Assembly (NCBI GenBank): GCA_015680685.1
Contig: MNCI01005010.1
Span: 263,044 to 327,043 of the forward strand
Origin: Gnetum montanum
Taxonomy: Eukaryota > Streptophyta > Gnetopsida > Gnetales > Gnetaceae
DNA: 64,000 nt
Reading direction: 5' to 3'
Made by a program: the position numbers and the translations under genes. Below are positions 1 to 10,583 of the stretch, one piece after another. The notes under the pieces are model-generated. The model ran no database searches, was not told the DNA's origin, and saw nothing but the letters and a program-made list of their open reading frames with translations. Each line of letters starts with the position of its first letter. The first letter of the stretch is position 1.

Positions 1-1400
1 CAACGATGATATGCAGGTTGAACTTCTTATAGGTGTGTGAGGCTTAAAGGAAAATTTTCCCAAGGTGTTCAAGGAGGAAATAGATGGATTACCACTAATA
101 AGAAATGTATAGCATCATATTGATTTCATTCCTGGTGCTACCATTCTAAACAAGAGAGTTTACTAGATAGCACCAAATCAAAGGGCTAAATTTCAAAGGC
201 AAGTAAAGGAGTTACTTACAAATGTCTTTACGAGGGAATCCATTTCAGCTTGTGCAGTTCCAACAGTGCTAGTGCTAAAGAAGAATAATGATGGATGGAG
301 GGTGTGCATTAATTCCAAGGTAGTGAACAAGATAATATTGAGGCATAGGTTTCATATTCCAAGGATGAATAATATCATTTATGTTCTTACCAATGCAAAC
401 ATTTTTAGCATTATTGATTTGAAATGTAGTGACCATCAAATTAGAATTAAGCTAGGTGATGAATGGTTAATAACTTTTAAAAAATCAAATGAATTTTTTG
501 AGTGATTAGTGATGCCATTTGGGCTCATGAATGCACCTACTGCATTCATGAGGTTGATGCATGATGTATTGAAGGACTTGATTGGTAATGATGTATTGTC
601 TTTTTTTACAATATTTTGGTGTATACCTCTAATGAAAAAGGTAATTTGGATTGGATTACTTCTGGATGATGTGTCTTAAATTGAAGGAGGCATAGTTAGT
701 GATCAATGTTAACAAGAGTCATTTTTCCAAGAGGGAAATCATATATTTGGAGCATGCTATTTCTAAAATTAAAATTCAAATGAAAGAGAACAAGGTGAAG
801 GCTATTAACAATCGGCTAACTCTTAAGAATGTTGGAGAGGTAAGATCATTTATTGGTTTAGCAAGTTTTTATAAATGGTTCATAAAAAATTTCAATGGTA
901 TTTCATTTCCTATGTTTTCTTTGTTGAAGAAAAATAAAGATTTCAGTTGGGATAATGAAACCCAAGGGAGATTTTTCTTATTGAAAGCAAAGATTACTAG
1001 TGAACTAATGCTTGTAATTCCACATTTTCAGAAGCTTCTTTAGGTAGAGATGAATGCAAGTGAACTTATCATTAGTAGGGTACTTTCACAAGAAGGTAGA
1101 CCTATTGCATTTTTTTCTAAAAAGTTGAATGAGTCAAGGCAAAAATACAACATATATGAGAAGGAGTTATACATTATTATTTAAGCAATCAAGCATTCGA
1201 GGCATCACTTGTTGCCCAAGAAGTTTACTTTAATGATAGACCACAAAGCACTGCAATTTCTATGCTCTCAAAAGAAGTTGAGTGTAAAGCACATGAAGTG
1301 GATTACATAGTTACAAGAGTCTAATTTTTTGTTGAAGCACAAAAATGAAAAAGCTAATGTGGTGGCTAACGCATTGTCCAAGGTGCATGTGGTGAATTTC
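1..1400 (+). pseudogene. Ty3/gypsy reverse transcriptase-RNase H remnant
   Basis: This is the RT and RNase H part of a decayed plant Ty3/gypsy polyprotein, cut by the window start. In order one can read a pre-RT segment (FPKVFKEEIDGLP-like), CAVPTVLVLKKN followed by DGWRVCINSKVVNKI (RT fingers), FSIIDLKCSDHQIRI, then VMPFGLMNAPTAFMRL at about 511-555, and from about 699 a connection segment with VRSFIGLASFYKWFIKNF. RNase H follows to about 1320. The frame shifts several times, and stops lie at about 502-504 and near 660 and 1040. The catalytic Asp-Asp site cannot be read: near 607 the frame gives YNILVYTS, where the family has a DDILVYS motif. It is non-functional. The family resembles the integrase copy at 59.7-60.7 kb. 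Confidence 0.9.
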
Positions 1401-2520
1401 AGCGTACCTCCTAAAGAAGGCATGGGTGATTTAAATGATTTTTATGAGCATGATGTTGATTTTGGATGGGTGTGGAGAAGCTTTAAAGAGCCATTATTGA
1501 CTAGTATAGACCAATGGAGGGACTATCATATTCAAGATGAATTGTTATTTAAAAATGGAAAGCTATGTAAACCTAACTATGAATTTAGNAGGTATGGCAA
1601 CTAAAGTTTCAAAATTTATGAAGTATTTGACTTGTCAAAAATTTAAAGGAGATAAAGGATTGGATGGACATTATATGCCTTTACAAATTCCAAAGGATCT
1701 ATGGAAAAGTGTCTCTATGGATTTTATGAGTGGTATTCCAAAACTAAAAGGTGGAAATGATGTAGTTTTCATTATTATGAATAGATTCTCCAAGATGGCA
1801 TACTTTATTCTGTGCAAGATGAGTGATGCTTCTAATATTACAAATTTGTTTTTCCAACATGTTATGAAATTGCATGAAATTCCTTTAAATATTGTTAGTG
1901 ACAAAGACTTCAAACTCACTAGTGAATTTTGGAGGTTCCTTTGAAAAATTTTAGGAAAAAAATTAAATTTTTCTAGTGCATCTCATCCATAATCTAATGG
2001 TGAAACAAAGCTAGTGAATAAATTCTTGCTAAACATATTGAGATGTTTATGTGATGGACAACAAAATAGGTGGAAAAACTTATTGTGTCATGTTGAGTTT
2101 TCATATCATAATTATTTTCATATTGCTATTAGAAAAAGCCTATGTAAGATAAATTATGATTTTTGTCTAGAGATGGTGGACACTTTAAAGATCTTTGATG
2201 GTGAAGCTCAACTTAATGCTACTTTTTTATAAGAGATGAAATATCTCCATCCACAAGTAAAATTAAATATTGAGAAGAAGGCTAAAGAGAGAGTCCTTGA
2301 GAGGAATGAGGGGAAAAGGAAGCCAAATTTTGTTATTGGTGTATTGGTTTGGGTGCACCTAAGGAAGAAGTAGTTGAGAGATATCAACTTTTTTAAGGTG
2401 AAAGCCAAGAAGATGAACCTTTCAAAATTGACACCAAGATTAATGATAATGCTTTTGAAATTGATTTACTAAATGATTTTGGTATGTATTTCGTGTTTAA
2501 TATTTCAGATCTTATGCACT
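1401..2520 (+). pseudogene. Ty3/gypsy integrase and C-terminal tail remnant
   Basis: This continues the polyprotein above. It contains the segment before the integrase zinc finger (WRDYHIQDELLFKNGK), a core with SVSMDFMSGIPKLKGGND and RFSKMAYFILC, a second motif IVSDKDFKLTSEFW, a decayed HPQ-type motif near 1990, and the LCHVEFSYHNYFH segment. A tail with LVWVHLRKK and FNISDLMHYHG (near 2505) resembles the integrase C-terminal region of chromovirus-type elements. The zinc-binding HHCC segment is almost entirely missing, and the gap coincides with an undetermined base (N) at 1589. Frames change near 1590, 1945 and 2235. Confidence 0.88.
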
Positions 2521-2869
2521 ATCATGGACTAGTTGATGATAAGACCATATAGGACTACATTGATGAGTTGAAGAGGGTTATTAATTAGTCCAAGCCTTTA
2601 ATGGAGAGGAAGACAATTGTACTCAATTATAGGGAAGCTTCTAGCATACAAGAAGTGAAGATTCATGAGTACTTGATCCATCAGAAGGATCAATCCATGA
2701 ATGATATTGTATGGATCCATGAGATTAAAATTCATCCATGGGGAATCAATTCAACCTCTGCCCCCTTGTTCACATGAGTTCACCTTTTAAAGGATGAAAG
2801 AGTTGGTTTAGGAAATTCTCTTCTAATTCCCTTGTTCTTTTTTCTACATGTGTATTTTTGTAGGTTTTG

Positions 2870-3150
2870 AGCTCTATGGAGACATCTTGAAGGTCATGCA
2901 GTCATCTTGTCTAAGATTTGAGCTCTCTGGAGAGATGTCTTAGATATCATGAGACGTCTCAAAAATGTTTGCAAACATCTTGAGTGAGATATCTTACTAG
3001 AGATTAGACATCTTAAATCAGTGTGAGATGTCTCATAAGTTGCTTAGACATCTCAGTATGCACTAAGATGTCTCAACTATAGTAGGATACATCTCAGCTA
3101 TAAATGAAACATCTTCCTAGAATTAATGGTTTCTTAGTAAGACATCCTAG
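2870..3150. repeat. array of AGACATC / GATGTCT words in the LTR
   Basis: More than a dozen irregularly spaced copies of GAGACATCTTG, AGATGTCT, AGACATCT and close variants occur in about 280 bp, in both orientations (AGACATCT is the reverse complement of AGATGTCT). The same word array occurs inside both LTRs of the element at 33275-45550 (about 35085-35390 and 43740-44010). It is therefore a conserved internal LTR feature and not a chance low-complexity tract. Confidence 0.7.
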
Positions 3151-3719
3151 AAAGGCCAAATATGATGCAAACAAGTAGGAAAACATCTAAAATTATTGTT
3201 CCAACTTTGGAAATAGCTGATAAAAGCTAGAAAAATATGGAAACAATAGAGGACCATCAAGTTGTTCTTGAGGAAGGTTTCTTAGGGTTTTTTTCTTGGT
3301 TGGTTAATAAATATGGATAATGTTTCATGCTTGTACCATCATGAGAGGTCATGAGATGTTGTAGAGAGATGTGAGCAAGATGTCATGAGATGTCAAGAAA
3401 GCACATGTGAAGAATGCATGAGTATGTTTGTAGGTCTTGGTCAATTATTTAGGTATTACCTTGGTGTCTCTTATGCCTTGTGAGTTGAGATCTCAGTTTG
3501 AGATGGTGGGAGAGACTCTTTCAATTATGTCTTGCATTGAGGGCAACCATTATATGGTTGTAGAGCCTCATGCTCTACAACATCATTTGAATATGTGATA
3601 TTGTTTGATGTTTTGTGGATTGTTGAATCCTAATGTAATCTTTTCTTTGAATAATTGAAGATGGCTAGTTTTGATGTTTTCTAGCTTATTGTTTATCTTC
3701 TTTCCTAGTATCTACATTT

Positions 3720-3965
3720 AGTATTGGAAGGTAGTTTTAATATTGATGTGAACCTACTTCAGTGTCCCTCCATGACTAGTTGTTATGCTTTGTTGTTTGT
3801 ATGATTATGATTATTGATGGCCATGTTTGGCTTCCACTTAGCTCAACCTAGTCACATTATTGTAATTGTGTTTGTTACAAATAGCATTGAGTTTATGTGA
3901 TCTGTTGGTGATGAGCATCTTGGAGAGGATTAACTAACCCTCACTATGATCAAAGAGTGGTTTTG
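3720..3965 (+). repeat. diverged direct repeat, copy 1
   Basis: A stretch including TTGTTGTTTGTATG, GGCTTCCACTTAGCTCAACC and GGATTAACTAACCCTCACTATGATC recurs downstream, in split form, at 4735-4817 plus 6804-6960. The second copy is split by the LINE at 4818-6788. The intervening DNA (about 3966-4734) carries the SINE-like pair. It may reflect an internal duplication of the long LTR. Confidence 0.55.
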
Positions 3966-4252
3966 AGATGTTATAGTATTAAAAAATGACTATAATGAAC
4001 ACATTACAATCACTTCATAGAGACATAATAATGCAAATCCAAATTATTTGACTAAAATAATTAATAAGAGAGTATTTTCAAAGAAAAATTTCTCTCCATT
4101 TTAATTATTATTTTGATAAGTAAATATGAAATTTTAACTAGTAGTGATACAATGAAACTATGTAACAGTAATTTGAGTATAAGTATACCCCAAGACATAT
4201 ACCCAATATGATATTTTAAAAGAATTATAAGTAATGTAATGATACCTGAATT

Positions 4253-4410
4253 GTAGGAGGCATTAGAATCCTAAAACAATAGTAATATAGATACAACTCA
4301 TGATATATAGTCCAATTATAACTTTATAACTTAGCATTTCCTTTCAAATCAAACTCATGACTTGTTGCTTTCAAATCAAGAGTCTTACCATTAGGCTAAC
4401 ACCTCATTAT
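4253..4410 (-). mobile_element. tRNA-derived SINE-like element, copy 1
   Basis: This 158 bp unit lies between 16 bp direct repeats (TAATGATACCTGAATT at 4237-4252 and TAATGATACCTTAATT at 4411-4426, one mismatch), which look like target-site duplications. On the minus strand the head reads like a tRNA: a GTTAGCCTAATGG-type A-box region, then CATGAGTTTGATTTG in place of a B box (decayed). It aligns along its length with copy 2 and with the plus-strand copy near 29.2 kb. Assignment rests on tRNA-like boxes, size and target duplications; no database comparison was possible. Confidence 0.65.
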
Positions 4411-4426
4411 TAATGATACCTTAATT

Positions 4427-4586
4427 ATAGGTGGTGTTTGAAACCAAAATAAGTGAAACATAGGTACAATCCGAGATATATAGTTCAATTAGAACTTCAT
4501 ATAACTCAACATCACCCACTTGAATTGAACCCATGACTTAGAGCTTCCAAATTAAGTGTGTTACCACTCCGCTAACATCTAATTAT
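4427..4586 (-). mobile_element. tRNA-derived SINE-like element, copy 2
   Basis: This 160 bp unit sits directly next to copy 1 and shares its target repeat: TAATGATACCTTAATT occurs at 4411-4426 and again, identically, at 4587-4602. On the minus strand the pol III A box TAGCGGAGTGG fits TRGYNNARNNG exactly, and the B-box word GGGTTCAATTC fits GWTCRANNC exactly, at tRNA-like spacing. The body contains GAACTATATATCTCGG, conserved in the other two copies. Both copies face the same way, so the arrangement is head-to-tail with three target repeats. Confidence 0.75.
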
Positions 4587-4602
4587 TAATGATACCTTAA
4601 TT

Positions 4603-4680
4603 GCAACTCAAATTGATAGCCTCTTATCTACAAATCCTTGCTAAATAAGAGGCTAACCACTTAAGTCATCTCTCATTATC
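4603..4680 (-). repeat. tRNA-like fragment with a perfect 11 bp inverted repeat
   Basis: TAGCCTCTTAT (4617-4627) and ATAAGAGGCTA (4645-4655) form a perfect 11 bp inverted repeat with a 17-base loop. On the minus strand the flanking sequence reads GATGACTTAAGTGGTTAGCC, resembling a tRNA D-arm/A-box region. It may be a second kind of tRNA-derived SINE head or a decayed tRNA-like gene. No clear B box is seen. Confidence 0.35.
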
Positions 4681-4734
4681 CTACTATGTAATATTTTTAT
4701 ACTCATAATACATTACAAACATTAAAACTTTATT

Positions 4735-4817
4735 ATTGGATTGGTTTGTATTTTGTGCTTTTGTTAGTATGTGTCCATTCACCACCCATTGTTGTGTTTT
4801 ATAGTTTGTATGGTTGT
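4735..4817 (+). repeat. diverged direct repeat, copy 2 (left part)
   Basis: This is the left part of the second copy of the repeat at 3720-3965. It ends in AGTTTGTATGGTTGT (4803-4817), which is the left target-site duplication of the LINE that follows. The right part of the copy resumes at 6804. Confidence 0.5.
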
Positions 4818-6788
4818 TGGGGAGGGGGGTTGAGTCCTAAAAAATGAATAATAATATTTAAAAAATTCAAAGTACATCAAATCATCAAAAAGAATGTCTA
4901 AAGAAAAAGCCCAATGATTTTGGGGATGCCTTTACAGGTTTTCATCCTTACACCTGTCCCTAGAAAATCTCTCCTCTAGGTTAGGAAAAGAATCAGGCCT
5001 TGCCTTTATTCAAAAGCATCATCATGGGTTTTCACTTCTTACTAAATGGTTTCTTATAAAGTGAAAGCGAAAAATCTCTTTAAAGAGAAAAGAATAAATT
5101 AATAAGAGATAAAGAACAAATAGCAACAAAAGTTGAAAGCTTTCTATACTTGAGCCTCCAAAACAAAAAGAAATTTATACTGTGGAAAACAAATTAATTA
5201 TTCAACTTTCACTGGTTAATTTTTAATTGAATTTGTAGCTAAAAAGTGATATATTTAAGAATTTAGTATTTGACACTTGAAGATAGGTCATAATTATGCT
5301 CTTGCTGCTGAAAAATAACTATATACAAATAGAGTAGAGAACAAGTGGTTGAAGACAATTCCAAATTCAAAGAAATGAAGTAGACAAAGTAAGTTGATTA
5401 CCAAGAATGACTTTATTGATGCTTGATTGAAAGTTGATATAAATTCTAAATGTCTATTTCAAAGCATGCTAAGCAATTGGACATCCCAAAAAAAAAAATA
5501 AGAAAACGAGTCTACATTTCTACAAAGAGGACATTGAAAGAAACATGTTTTCATATGTTGAAAACAAGTGCCAATAGGAAGAATTTGATGAATAAAACAC
5601 CATAAAAATACAAATTTTAGGAAATGTAGGAGTTCTCCAAGTATCTTTTATTTTCCTCATCCAAAAATGTGATGACAATTATATTTTCTATGCGTTACTG
5701 AATTTGTTATAAATAAAATCATTGTTATCAATAATCTCATACATAACTTTTGAATTAAAAGGAAAAACATATTTGCCATCCTTCCAAAAATATATCTAGA
5801 AAATTTTGATGCAAATTGTTGTCAACTTTAAATACATTTTTAAGATTAGAAATTAATTTTTCAAAATTATTTTTCCTCTTTTTATTCAAACCATAGAGGT
5901 TAGAAGTTTCATTCTAAGTAATCCATCTATCATGCATACACAGACAACAAACCGCAGTGATACCAAATCTACTCTAAGTGGTACATAATCTAGATGCATT
6001 AGTAGCCCAAACTCCTTCATTAAAAGGAAACTATCATGGGCTAATTTTCTTAAGCATATCTTCTGAAACTATAATATGATTGTAATTCCAATATTTACTA
6101 AGCTTGCACCATGTCTTCCAAATTTGTTTAAGAATTGGAGATCTAGGAATAGAAATGGCCTAAGAAAAATGAGGCAAACAAGGAAGTTATTAGAAGATCA
6201 ACTATTATCATTCTTAGGTTTTCCTTGCATAAGTTTGTTTCTTAAAAGAACCATCCAAACATCATCTCCATTTATGCATTTTTCAATTCATTTTTTTGCA
6301 AGAGAAAAACCTTGGTTATAATAATTAATAAGGCCAAGTCCTCTATCTTTCTTACTACTAGTGCAAATATCCTAAGCAACTCTGGAAATACCTTTTCTAT
6401 TTTACTTAGCAAACTAAAGAAACTGATGGATAATACAATTAATTTGCTCATAAGAAGTTCTAGAATGATTCCAATAACTAGAGTAATAAACATGTGTTGA
6501 TTAAAGCATTTTCTTAATAACTAAAACTTTGCCAACTAGGTAAGCTTTTTCTTCTTTCCATTTATCAATGTTCTTTTTAATTTTATCAACCACATAATTC
6601 CACAAAGTAGTAAGATTAGGCAAAATATAAAAAGGCATTTCTAAAATTTTAATGACCATTTTTTAAAGGATTTTCCAAGGCTTAAGAGTAATCCACTCAT
6701 CAATATTTTCATTATAATGAATAATAGATTTTTTCCAATTAATCCAAAAGCTAGATAACATGTAGTAATTCTCCACTTTAGCTAAAAG
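4818..6788 (-). mobile_element. 5'-truncated L1-type LINE (ORF2 C-terminal half)
   Basis: This minus-strand non-LTR retrotransposon remnant is flanked by a perfect 15 bp target-site duplication, AGTTTGTATGGTTGT, at 4803-4817 and 6789-6803. Reading from 6690 downward, the C-terminal part of a plant L1 ORF2 can be followed. First comes the thumb-like region KWKEEKAYLVGKVLVIKKML, then CIIHQFL and KDRGLGLINYYNQGFSLAKK (about 6500-6290). A zf-RVT-type segment follows at about 5560-5500 (CPLCRNV...FFFLGCPIA). RT palm motifs are absent, so the copy is truncated well inside ORF2, as is usual for LINE insertions. There are many stops. The 3' end is C/T-rich on the minus strand and shows no clear poly(A). 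A related fragment lies at 17659-18143 plus 28165-28433. Confidence 0.85.
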
Positions 6789-6803
6789 AGTTTGTATGGT
6801 TGT

Positions 6804-6960
6804 AATTATTGATGATGTTTCTTTTTGCTTCCATTTGGCTTGTCCTAGTTGCATTGTTGTAATTTTGTATGTTGGGGCTAGCACCATTTTCTATGGCCAA
6901 TTGGTGATGGATACCTTAGAGTGTATTAACTAATCCCCACTATGATGCAATAGTGAGGCT
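6804..6960 (+). repeat. diverged direct repeat, copy 2 (right part)
   Basis: This stretch continues the second copy of the 3720-3965 repeat after the LINE (TTGGTGATGG, GTATTAACTAATCCCCACTATGATG). The rest of the long LTR-like region runs from here to GTTACA at 8164 and holds no recognisable coding sequence. The short open frames at 7561-8027 are AT-rich and match nothing known to me. Confidence 0.5.
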
Positions 6961-8164
6961 CTTTTTTTGTGGGCCTCATCCAACATGAGAAAGGAAGCAT
7001 TGTGATATTTGATGATTTCTATTTACCTCTAGAACATTAGAGAGGATGTTTGAGACCTCTAACATGGAGTGTGATTTTAGACAGTGAATGGTGGACACCA
7101 TTAGGGACAATAAAACTAATAAATTAAGTCCCATAAAGCATGCTTTGGTTTTATTATAATTTGAGATCTAGATCAAGTATTCATGTTAACCTTGTCTTAC
7201 GTTATACACTAAGTGTGGAGCATGATAACCTTCATGGTTTGTTGGATAGTGTTAGTGAGAGAAGTATTTATGTGTTTGCATATTTATCTTTTGAAATGCA
7301 TTGTTGAAAGTTTCTAATTGATATGTTATGGATTATATGTTGACATGTGGTTTTGCAAGTTGAAGTACCCCCTGTATGTGCTTGCAAATTCATGGTCCTT
7401 GCCCTTAGTCACTCTAGAAAGCTACCAAAGGATCTAGACTTAGTTTTACTAACATATTTTAATATTTCAAATCTTGGTACTACTAGAAGAGTTGATGGGC
7501 CCTATACCTAGGGGCTATATGATCATTATTTATGCTTCCTAGAATTAGGGGATTTGATACTTGATATTATTATTATTAACTTTGATAATTGATCATAGAT
7601 GTATAAACTATGGACTCCTATGTACTAGATGCTTTTATCACTATTTGATGATGGTAGGTGTAGCAATTTATTATATTGTTAGGATATTAATGATATTGAA
7701 CTATATTCTTGTTTTATTCTTGATGATATATTGGAAGCATGCTAGAGATATATGTGCTAGTAGATGTGTATTAATAGGTTTGAGTTTATGCTTAGATGAT
7801 GTTGCTAGTCATGCTATTGCTTGAGTAATCTTGTTTATAGATGTTATCTCCTACTAGTTATGTTACCTTTTCATATGCATGAATTATCTTATAGCATCAT
7901 GTATTTCTGGTTTATGTGCCACATTTATAGCATGCTCTTGGTTTGGATTATGATTGTCTATACATCACTTTGTTGTCATGGCTCATGCATTTTTTTTTCA
8001 ATAGTTACAATAACATTTAATTTTTAACTTAGTCAATACTTTCAACTCCATGCTCTACTAGCCTATATCCCATTTATGTCCTTTGATTATTGCCATGACC
8101 TAGGGTCTAGGGGCTAGATTGACATTATACTTTCTTGGCCTAAGATAGGTAGGAGGGTGTTACA

Positions 8165-9400
8165 ATAACAAAGCTGTTTTAACTATGATAAATATCAAAA
8201 TCTGAAATGTTTTGATTACGTGTACTTCAAAACATATAACCAACCCAAAACATTCATAGAACTTAAGGTACCTCAAATATGACTTAAACTAGCAATCTCT
8301 TGTTTGCATGATACTCGTAAGGCAATGAGCTAATGGATTGAGTTACTTGCTATTGACTAAGAATATTAAAGAATGTATCATCATCCCACATAATAATCTT
8401 TTCATTTTTAAGAATGATAAAGAGATCCAAAAATGCATAATCAAGAGAATGATCTCCCACTTAGAATATCCCCATGAGCTTGTCACTTTAATATTCAAGT
8501 TATTTTAATTTTTGGAAAATTTGAAATTCTAAAATTTTAAAAGTCTCAAGGACAAAGTAATGAAGCATAAGACAAAAAACAAATAGTACCCTAGAAATAT
8601 ATTTATGCCTTTGATTAGTAATGTAAGGAGTAAGACAAAAATAAAGAAATATGATAATAATAGATTTTCCTTTTCACAAATTCAAAAGACATGAATAAAC
8701 ATTTATGAATAGCTAAACATACATTTAAGTAGTCCTTAGGTCCTTCATAAAATAGGTGAAGGCATTTTCTCAAAGGTTCATAAAAAAATTTAATACTAAT
8801 AAGAATTGTTTTTTATAAAAAATTTAAATTCCAAGCATAGAAATCACCTTCCACAAAATATACAAAATGAAGCCCAAATATGCAAATTACAAATATAATT
8901 ATAGGTATAGTCAAGAGAGAGATAAAAGAGGGAGATAGAATAAATGAACTTGTTAAAATAAAATCTATACACATTTAAATTTGCTCTCTGCAAGATGTGA
9001 ATCCTAATTTCACAATTTAAAAGTTTCCAAATAACTCAAAGATGTCCAAGATATGATAACACAATCATGTCAAATAACTCATCATTGAAGTACCTATACA
9101 ATATTTGAAATAACTCATGATATAATTATCCATGGTGGTTGATTTAAATTGGAATTGAATTATCTTAGGCCAATAAATTCACGATGCTTTCAACAGGAAA
9201 GATTAAATTAAAAGTTCTGTGAAGATTGATAAAAAAGGATAAATGAAATACTAAGAAATGAAAAAAAAAATGAAAAACCAAGAAATGAAGATAGAAGGTA
9301 AAATTATAATTTTAATTGTAATTGTGTTACGTATATTCAAAATTGCAGTGAATAAAATGTTTGCTTTTTCTCTAACTTCTTTCCATGTTGAGTTCCTGTT
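8165..9400. other. AT-rich stretch without recognised genes
   Basis: No coding, RNA or element signature could be supported. Near 8275-8345 the minus strand shows a weak tRNA-like string (TAGCTCATTGCC, later TAGTTTAAGTC) that could be another decayed SINE head, but both boxes deviate. The change to GC- and CpG-richer DNA begins at about 9400-9650. Confidence 0.5.
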
Positions 9401-10451
9401 GATATGATGTTTTAAGGTTTAAATCATCATTTATTCCGATCTTCTTCACTTTTTGGTAAGTGCTTGAACCTGGTCGTTCTCGTGGAATACTTCGGTACAG
9501 CCTCGATATGGCGTGTATAAAAGCCACCCAATGAATAACATTTGTTATAAATTTTTTGTAACTACAAATATAAATATTTTACATATCTAATCTACCGTCT
9601 GGCTTACAGTGAATATCATGATCCCTTCACAACCATCCAGGCAGAGGATAAACGAGTTATATTAAATCCGTGGTTTACGTGCCCGGGACAAAAGCAAGTC
9701 CACGGAATGTTTAGCGTCGGCTGGGACGAACAGAAGTTGAAAAAAATTCATATAACATTATAACACGTGGCCGTAGGACGGCCGTGCCCTGGTAATCACA
9801 CCATCTTCTTCTTCTTCTTATTACAGCAGCAGCAGCTAGATGTTCAGAAAGCTCTTTTTCTTTGTTAATTTTGGAGCATAGGCGCGGTTCATTTTTGACC
9901 CGTTAGTAGGTAAGTAGGTGACAATATGCATGTGAAAGCGTTTTACCTGGCGCAACTACTCCGACGTTAAATGACAGTCCATGCATTGCACTGCCGTGAA
10001 ATTTTCTCAATATCCATGCATGTGATATCGCACTGACCAAACCGACGATATTTGGTACAGCTGGGATCTGCATCTACAGATTGTACAGGCCGCCCGTGCG
10101 TGCAGCATGCCGCAACTACCTTCGAAGGTCACCATTTTTCCTCAACGAAACAAGAAAATTTGCGTCGCCAACTTATCATGACAGTCCGGTGACGAAAAAA
10201 TGCCGCTCACGACCTTCAAAGTCACAGGTCAAACTCAAAAAATCGAAAGCTCACACCATCAGCAACAGCAACATCTGATCGCGACGCAGGCAGGGTTGGC
10301 CATCGATGTGACTCCGGTGACTACTCGCAAACAATTGCAGCGTCAGCATTAGCACAGACCAGCAAAGCAAAATGAAAACCGTGGAAATAATAATAATAAT
10401 GGAGTCCATGCATACATAATATATACAGATCCAGGTAAAAGATTCAAAATT

Positions 10452-10583
10452 TTACTGAACCAGAGTACCTGCAGGGAACTGTATATTCAAATTTGAGTCG
10501 TTTTTCAAATTCGCAGCGACCATCGCCTGCGCCGCACGCATCTCCTGTATTAGTTTATCATTGCAGGTGGCCTCGATTGCCAC
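10452..10583 (-). CDS. possible orphan terminal coding exon, family not recognised
   Basis: On the minus strand a TTCAG acceptor (10588-10584), preceded by a T/A-rich tract, opens a 43-codon frame. It begins VAIEATCNDKLIQEMRAAQ and ends AGTLVQ followed by TAA (10454-10452). Composition is protein-like, with an amphipathic helix-like middle, and contrasts with the AT-rich presumed intron beside it. I do not recognise the family. No convincing upstream exon was found, although ATG GCA GCC near 10876 on the minus strand could start a short frame. It may be the last exon of a gene transcribed divergently from the LBD gene, a pseudogene fragment, or chance. Confidence 0.3.
   Translation of the reverse strand: MAIEATCNDKLIQEMRAAQAMVAANLKNDSNLNIQFPAGTLVQ

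Larger units (their letters stand above)
2770..8164 (+). repeat. long, interrupted LTR-like region downstream of the first gypsy element
   Basis: DNA following the integrase tail is interpreted as the 3' LTR of that element. It ends GGAGGGTGTTACA at 8164, like the end of the 3.6 kb LTRs at 33.3-45.6 kb. It shares two landmarks with those LTRs: an array of AGACATC/GATGTCT words at 2870-3150, and a stretch near 6866-6990 (GGGCTAGCA, then CCCCACTATGATG, then GTGGGCCTCATC) that aligns by eye with the reverse complement of 42940-43050. The region is interrupted by two SINE-like copies and an L1-type LINE. The 5' boundary is uncertain because no clear TG start was found; 2770 is an estimate. Confidence 0.5.

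Noticed and set aside
7561-8027. Two membrane-protein-like open frames
   Set aside because: They are AT-rich chance frames (Ile/Leu/Tyr-rich) in the long LTR-like region, with no homologous frame in the related LTRs.
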